Shown: piece after piece, positions 58,812 to 64,000 of the stretch
How the letters are laid out: every line of letters begins with the position of its first letter
Numbering within the stretch: the first letter of the stretch is position 1
Assembly (NCBI GenBank): GCA_945897795.1
Contig: CAMDFT010000006.1
Location: forward strand, 1 to 64,000
Length of the DNA: 64,000 nt
Reading direction: 5' to 3'
Source: Limnohabitans sp. Rim8
GTDB lineage: Bacteria; Pseudomonadota; Gammaproteobacteria; Burkholderiales; Burkholderiaceae_C
Notes under the pieces: generated by a model
The model's input: the letters and a program-made list of their open reading frames with translations, nothing else
Databases searched by the model: none
Told to the model about the DNA's origin: nothing
Translations under genes and position numbers: made by a program

Positions 58812-60659
58812 ATGACCGATTTGCTCAAGAATATCGACCAACCTGCAGACTTGCGCCGCCTGCAGCGCACCGACTTGCCCCAATTGGCCGAAGAGTTGCG
58901 CCACTGCGTGCTCGACAACGTGTCCAAAACCGGTGGGCACCTGAGCTCCAATTTGGGCACGGTCGAGCTCACGGTGGCCTTGCACTATGTCTTCAACACC
59001 CCCGAAGACCGCATTGTCTGGGACGTGGGCCACCAGACCTATCCGCACAAAATCCTCACGGGTCGGCGCGACCGCATGCCCACGCTGCGTCAGTTTGGCG
59101 GCTTGTCAGGCTTTCCGCGCCGCGACGAGAGCGAGTACGACACCTTTGGCACCGCGCACTCGTCCACCAGCATTTCGGCCGCTTTGGGCATGGCCGTGGC
59201 CGCGCGCCAAAAAGGTGAGTCGCGCCACTCGATCGCGGTGATTGGCGACGGGGCCATGACCGCCGGCATGGCCTTTGAGGCGCTGAACAACGCAGGCGTG
59301 GAAGAGTGCAAGCTGCTGGTGATCCTGAACGACAACGACATGTCGATCAGCCCACCCGTGGGCGCGCTCAACCGCTATTTGGCCCAACTGATGAGCGGGC
59401 GTTTTTACTCGGCGGCCAAAGCGGGTGCCAAGAATGTGCTGAAAAACGCACCGCCCCTTTTTGAGCTGGCCAAGCGCCTGGAAGAAACCGCCAAAGGCAT
59501 GGTTGTGCCCGCCACTTTGTTCGAAAAATTCGGTTTCAACTACATCGGCCCGATCGACGGACACGACCTGGAATCGCTGATCCCGACGCTGGAAAACATC
59601 AAAAACCTGGACGGCCCGCAGTTTTTGCATGTGGTCACCAAAAAAGGCCAGGGCTATGAAAAGGCCGAAGCCGACCCGGTGGCCTACCACGGCCCCGGCA
59701 AGTTCGACCCGAATGTGGGCCTGGTGCCCGCCGCCACACCCGCCAAAACCACTTTCACCCAGGTGTTTGGCCAATGGCTGTGCGACATGGCTGAGAAAGA
59801 CATGCGCCTGGTCGGCATCACGCCCGCCATGCGCGAGGGCTCGGGCATGGTGGCTTTTCACCAGCGCTTTCCCAAGCGTTATTACGACGTGGGCATTGCC
59901 GAGCAGCATGCCGTGACCTTTGCCGCGGGCATGGCCTGCGAGGGCCTCAAGCCCGTGGTGGCGATTTATTCCACCTTTTTGCAACGCGGCTACGACCAGC
60001 TGATCCACGATGTGGCCTTGCAAAACCTGCCGGTGGTGTTTGCACTGGACCGCGCGGGTCTGGTGGGCGCCGACGGTGCCACCCACGCGGGGGCTTACGA
60101 CATTGCCTACATCCGCTGCATTCCCAACATGAGCCTGGCTTGCCCGGCCGATGAGCGCGAATGCCGCCAGCTGCTGAGCACCGCTTACGCCCAAAACCAC
60201 CCGGTGGCGGTGCGTTACCCCCGTGGCGCGGGCGTGGGCACCGATCCCGGGCGCGATTTGGACACCTTGCCCTTTGGCAAGGGCGAAGTGCGCCGCCAAG
60301 GCGAGAAGCTGGCCATTTTGGCCTTTGGCACCTTGTTGGCCTCGGCCTTGCAAGCGGCTGAAAAGCTCAATGCCACGGTGGTCAACATGCGCTGGGTCAA
60401 GCCGTTGGATGTGGACTTGTTGGCGCAAATTGCGCAAACCCATGAACGCCTGGTGACGGTGGAAGAGGGCTGCATCATGGGCGGTGCGGGCAGCGCGGTG
60501 GGCGAAGCCTTGCAGCAGCTGAACCTGCAGCGCTCGGTGTTGCAGCTGGGCTTGCCCGATGTGTTCATTGAGCATGGCGACCCGGCCAAATTGCTCGCCT
60601 TGCAAGGGCTGGATGCGGCGGGCATCGAGGCGGCTATTCGACAGCGTTGGGATCTTTGA
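58812..60659 (+). CDS. dxs: 1-deoxy-D-xylulose-5-phosphate synthase
   Basis: [68 protein letters not shown]. Confidence 0.96.
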   Translation: MTDLLKNIDQPADLRRLQRTDLPQLAEELRHCVLDNVSKTGGHLSSNLGTVELTVALHYVFNTPEDRIVWDVGHQTYPHKILTGRRDRMPTLRQFGGLSGFPRRDESEYDTFGTAHSSTSISAALGMAVAARQKGESRHSIAVIGDGAMTAGMAFEALNNAGVEECKLLVILNDNDMSISPPVGALNRYLAQLMSGRFYSAAKAGAKNVLKNAPPLFELAKRLEETAKGMVVPATLFEKFGFNYIGPIDGHDLESLIPTLENIKNLDGPQFLHVVTKKGQGYEKAEADPVAYHGPGKFDPNVGLVPAATPAKTTFTQVFGQWLCDMAEKDMRLVGITPAMREGSGMVAFHQRFPKRYYDVGIAEQHAVTFAAGMACEGLKPVVAIYSTFLQRGYDQLIHDVALQNLPVVFALDRAGLVGADGATHAGAYDIAYIRCIPNMSLACPADERECRQLLSTAYAQNHPVAVRYPRGAGVGTDPGRDLDTLPFGKGEVRRQGEKLAILAFGTLLASALQAAEKLNATVVNMRWVKPLDVDLLAQIAQTHERLVTVEEGCIMGGAGSAVGEALQQLNLQRSVLQLGLPDVFIEHGDPAKLLALQGLDAAGIEAAIRQRWDL

Positions 60660-60845
60660 CGAGTTTTCAGAGGGGCTTTGAAATATCTTCACGAAATTGT
60701 CGGTATTGCGATAACCCTTTCAATTTAATGATTTAAAAAAGGGTAAACCCCCACCTTCAGGGGCTGGTTCGCTTTCTACAATACGGCCTGCTAGGTCAAG
60801 CCACCCTGAAAATGGGTTTCAGTCATTTCACAAGGAGTTTTCCCT

Positions 60846-61925
60846 ATGGATCGTCGTTCCATTATCAAAAACACTGGCATTGCCGGTATTTTGGCCGCAG
60901 GTGCTGCACCTGCCGTTCACGCTCAGGCTGCTTTGCGCTGGCGTCTGACTTCCAGCTTCCCCAAGGCGCTGGACACCTTGTTTGGTGTGAACGATGTGTT
61001 CGCTGCCAAGGTCAAGGAAATGACCGGTGGCAAGTTCGAGATTACCACCCACGCCGCTGGTGAATTGGTGCCCGCTTTTGGCACCATCGATGCCACCAAG
61101 GACGGCACCGTGGAAATGTCCAACACCGCGCCTTATTACTACTTTGGCAAGGACGAAGTGTTTGCTTTGGGTTGTGCTATTCCATTCGGTCTGAACAGCC
61201 GTCAGATGACGGCCTGGATGCACCACGGCAACGGCATGAAGTTGATGCGCGAGCATTACAACAATTACAACATCGTCAACTTCGTGATGGGCAACACAGG
61301 CGCCCAAATGGGCGGTTGGTTCCGCAAGCCCATCAAGTCGCTGGCCGACTTCAAGGGCACCAAATTCCGCGTGGGCGGCTTCGCAGGCAAAGTGGTTGAG
61401 CGCATCGGTGGCGTGCCACAAAACATTCCTGGCGGCGAGATTTACCAAGCGTTGGAAAAAGGCACGATCGATGCGGCCGAGTGGGTGGGTCCTTACGATG
61501 ACCTGAAGCTGGGCTTCTACAAAGTGGCCAAGAACTACGCCTACCCAGGTTGGTGGGAAGGCGGTCCTCAGTTGGACCTGCACATCAACAAAAAAGCTTA
61601 CGAGAGTTTGTCCAGCGAGTACAAGGCGATCATCGAGGCGGCTTCCAGTTTTGCAGCAACCGACATGCAAGCCCGTTATGACGCACGCAATGCAGCAGCG
61701 CTCAAGACCTTGGTCGCTGGTGGTGCCAAGCTGTTCCCTTTCCCCAAGGATTTGATGGACGCGGCCTTCAAAGAGTCCATGGCCCTTTACGAAGAAATCG
61801 GCACAAAGAACCCAGGTTGGAAAAAAGTATACGGTGACTACTCGGCCTTCCGCAAGGAAGCCAACCAGTGGTTCCGTTTCACCGAAGCGCGCTTCGACAG
61901 CTACATGCAATCGGCCAAGCTGTAA
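60846..61925 (+). CDS. TRAP transporter substrate-binding protein (DctP family)
   Basis: Signal peptide; LRWRLTSSFPKALDTLFGVNDVFAAKVKEMTGGKFEITTHAAGELVPAFGTIDATKDGTVEMSNTAPYYYFGKDEVFALGCAIPFG. Confidence 0.94.
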   Translation: MDRRSIIKNTGIAGILAAGAAPAVHAQAALRWRLTSSFPKALDTLFGVNDVFAAKVKEMTGGKFEITTHAAGELVPAFGTIDATKDGTVEMSNTAPYYYFGKDEVFALGCAIPFGLNSRQMTAWMHHGNGMKLMREHYNNYNIVNFVMGNTGAQMGGWFRKPIKSLADFKGTKFRVGGFAGKVVERIGGVPQNIPGGEIYQALEKGTIDAAEWVGPYDDLKLGFYKVAKNYAYPGWWEGGPQLDLHINKKAYESLSSEYKAIIEAASSFAATDMQARYDARNAAALKTLVAGGAKLFPFPKDLMDAAFKESMALYEEIGTKNPGWKKVYGDYSAFRKEANQWFRFTEARFDSYMQSAKL

Positions 61926-61949
61926 TTCAGGCCCGCATGCATGCACCAC

Positions 61950-61971
61950 AAAAGGCCCTTCGGGGCCTTTT
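61950..61971 (+). terminator. Intrinsic terminator with TTCG tetraloop downstream of dctP-type gene
   Basis: AAAAGGCCC-TTCG-GGGCCTTTT then TGTTTTGG. Confidence 0.85.
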
Positions 61972-62020
61972 GTTTTGGCCGAGCCAGCTCGGTGCTTGGC
62001 TATAGGGCAAACTTCAAGCC

Positions 62021-63151
62021 ATGCAGCACATCGATCTCTCGTACCAATGGACCCAGCCGGGCCATGAAACGGCGCGCAATCGCCAAAGCCCTTTGCGCAA
62101 CCCCTTGATGGACCTTTTAGAAGCCGTGCGCCAAGCCGGCTCGATTGCGGCTGCGGCAAAAAGTCTGGGCTTGTCTTACCGCCATGTCTGGGGCGAACTC
62201 AAACGTTGGGAGCAATCCTTGGGCCAGCCCCTGATCGTGTGGGAAAAGGGGCAGGCCGCCCGCTTGAGCGGTTTCGCCGACAAACTGCTCTGGGCAGAGC
62301 GCCAAGCCCAAGCCCGCTTGGCCCCCCAAATCAGCGCCTTGCAGGCCGAGCTCGAAAAAACCTTTGCGGTGGCCTTTGACCCTTCGCACCAAGCGCTGGC
62401 CATCTATGCCAGTCATGACGATGCCTTGGTCATGCTGCGCGAAGAAGCCGCAGCCCAGTCTTTGCATCTGGACTTGCGTTTTTGTGGCAGCGTCGACGCC
62501 ATCCGCGCCCTGAACGAGGGGCGCTGCCATGTGGCAGGCTTTCATGCGCCGTGGCAACCCGATGCAGACTCTCTGGTTGCCCGCACTTACAAGCCCTTGC
62601 TCAAACCCGGGCAGCACAAGCTGATTGGGTTTGCCACGCGCGAGCAAGGCTTGATGGTTGCGCCAGGCAATCCCTTGCATTTGCACGGTTTGCTGGATGT
62701 ATTCAACGCTGGCGTGCGGTATGTGAATCGCGGCCCCGGCACCGGCACACGCTTGTTGTTGGACCAGTGCCTGCAGGTTCTGGGCCTGCAGGCATCGGAC
62801 CTGAAGGGTTATGCGCACGAAGAAAATTCGCACACTGCTGTAGCTGCCTGCATTGCAGCGGGTCAGGCTGACGCAGGTTTGGGCATCGCCAGTGCGGCTC
62901 AGGTGCACGGACTTGATTTTGTGCCTTTGTACCCGGAGCGTTATTGGTTGGTGTGCCTGGCCTCGGCCTTGGACAGCGAACCCGTGCGGCAATTGCGCGC
63001 TTTGCTCAGCGAGTCGGCTTGGCAGCAACGTTTGCAAGCGATGGCCGGATACACCACCACCGCCGATGCGGGTCAGGTGCAGTCCTTGCGCAGCATACTG
63101 CCTTGGTGGCAATTCAGAGCGGCGCGCGTCCCCCTTGGGGTTAACCCTTGA
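62021..63151 (+). CDS. ModE/LysR-like HTH fused to periplasmic-binding-protein-like (PBP_like) domain regulator
   Basis: NPLMDLLEAVRQAGSIAAAAKSLGLSYRHVWGELKRWEQSLGQPLIVWEKG (ModE-type HTH) and C-terminal VNRGPGTGTRLLLDQCL...GYAHEENSHTAVAACIAAGQADAGLGIASAAQ. Confidence 0.85.
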   Translation: MQHIDLSYQWTQPGHETARNRQSPLRNPLMDLLEAVRQAGSIAAAAKSLGLSYRHVWGELKRWEQSLGQPLIVWEKGQAARLSGFADKLLWAERQAQARLAPQISALQAELEKTFAVAFDPSHQALAIYASHDDALVMLREEAAAQSLHLDLRFCGSVDAIRALNEGRCHVAGFHAPWQPDADSLVARTYKPLLKPGQHKLIGFATREQGLMVAPGNPLHLHGLLDVFNAGVRYVNRGPGTGTRLLLDQCLQVLGLQASDLKGYAHEENSHTAVAACIAAGQADAGLGIASAAQVHGLDFVPLYPERYWLVCLASALDSEPVRQLRALLSESAWQQRLQAMAGYTTTADAGQVQSLRSILPWWQFRAARVPLGVNP

Positions 63152-63274
63152 TTTTTGCAGATGTGAAATGTGCTCATGGCGCCCGTCAAAAATATCAACC
63201 CAAGCATTTGGTGTGAATGCGCTGTGGCCGGTTAACGCAGACTTACAATCGCACCTGATTTTCTGGAGGACAAC

Positions 63275-63877
63275 ATGTCTTTTTTCTTGTTGATTTCGCG
63301 GGGCATAGACCGTTTGAATCAAAGCGTGGGACTTTTCACCACCTGGTTGATTCTGGCCACGACCTTGATCAGTGCGGGCAACGCCATTGTGCGCAAGGCT
63401 TTTGATTCGAGCTCTAACGCCTTGCTGGAAATCCAGTGGTACCTGTTCGCCGCTGTGTTTTTGTTGGGTGCCGGTTACGGCCTGCTCAAAAACTCGCATG
63501 TGCGCATCGATTTCATCTCGTCCATGCTGAGCCCGCGTACACGCAACTGGATTGACGTGGGCGGCATCTTGCTGGCCTTATTCCCTTTTTGTTTCATTTG
63601 CATTTACCTGTCCTGGCCGCTGTTCATGCAGGCGTACACCACCGGTGAAATGTCCTCCAACGCGGGCGGCCTGATCCGTTGGCCTGTGTATGCGCTGGTG
63701 CCTGCGGGCTTTGCATTGCTCATGCTGCAAGGTGTGTCGGAACTGATCAAACGCTTGGCCTTTTTGTGGGGGCAGGGCGAAGACGTTTTGTCTTCTGAAG
63801 AGGCCATGTCGGATGAGCAAAAAGAATTGATTGCACTGGAAAAACTGGCGCAAGAACAAGTTCAGGGGGCACGTTGA
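63275..63877 (+). CDS. TRAP transporter small permease (DctQ)
   Basis: STWLILATTLISAGNAIVRKAF-like region, LLEIQWYLFAAVFLLGAGYGLLKNSHVRIDFI. Confidence 0.92.
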   Translation: MSFFLLISRGIDRLNQSVGLFTTWLILATTLISAGNAIVRKAFDSSSNALLEIQWYLFAAVFLLGAGYGLLKNSHVRIDFISSMLSPRTRNWIDVGGILLALFPFCFICIYLSWPLFMQAYTTGEMSSNAGGLIRWPVYALVPAGFALLMLQGVSELIKRLAFLWGQGEDVLSSEEAMSDEQKELIALEKLAQEQVQGAR

Positions 63878-64000
63878 TGGAAGCGACTTTTCTGGCACAA
63901 AACTTTGTGCCCATCATGTTTGGCGGCCTGTTTGTGCTGCTGCTGACGGGTTTTCCAGTGGCCTTTGCCCTTGCCGCTTGTGGTCTGGGTTTTGGCTACA
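63877..64000 (+). CDS. TRAP transporter large permease (DctM), truncated by window edge
   Basis: MEATFLAQNFVPIMFGGLFVLLLTGFPVAFALAACGLGFGY, start overlaps dctQ stop (TGATG). Confidence 0.88.
   Translation, partial: MEATFLAQNFVPIMFGGLFVLLLTGFPVAFALAACGLGFGY

Noticed and set aside
59106-60692. 528-aa minus-strand ORF
   Set aside because: Antisense shadow of dxs.

Overview
The window looks like a chromosomal segment of a GC-rich betaproteobacterium, probably Burkholderiales/Comamonadaceae-like (inferred from gene families and gene order; no search was run). The left edge carries a truncated phage-type integrase and a higBA toxin-antitoxin module bracketed by an imperfect ~100-bp direct repeat, followed by a BLUF photoreceptor and pobA. 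The central part (~11.0-29.7 kb) is a nearly complete taurine/sulfoacetaldehyde dissimilation locus: tauABC, tauXY, a MocR-type tauR, xsc, acetate kinase and a SoeABC-like molybdoenzyme. Divergent from xsc is a translationally coupled operon: IclR regulator, CobS-like AAA+ ATPase, CobT-like VWA protein, TauE/SafE exporter. That CobST-like pair, with no cobalamin genes in the window, is my main candidate for an undescribed function (possibly maturation of the Soe molybdoenzyme or regulation of sulfonate use). Next are a dpp-type peptide transporter with an amidohydrolase and a His-rich CobW GTPase, guaC, an MFS transporter, uvrD, an FKBP isomerase, thrB, hipBA with three palindromic operator-like sites, polA, several metabolic genes, xseB-ispA-dxs, and a TRAP transporter interrupted by a ModE/PBP-like regulator. 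REP-like dispersed repeats lie at ~30.1 kb and ~51.6 kb. Many long ORFs in the supplied track are antisense shadow ORFs and were rejected.
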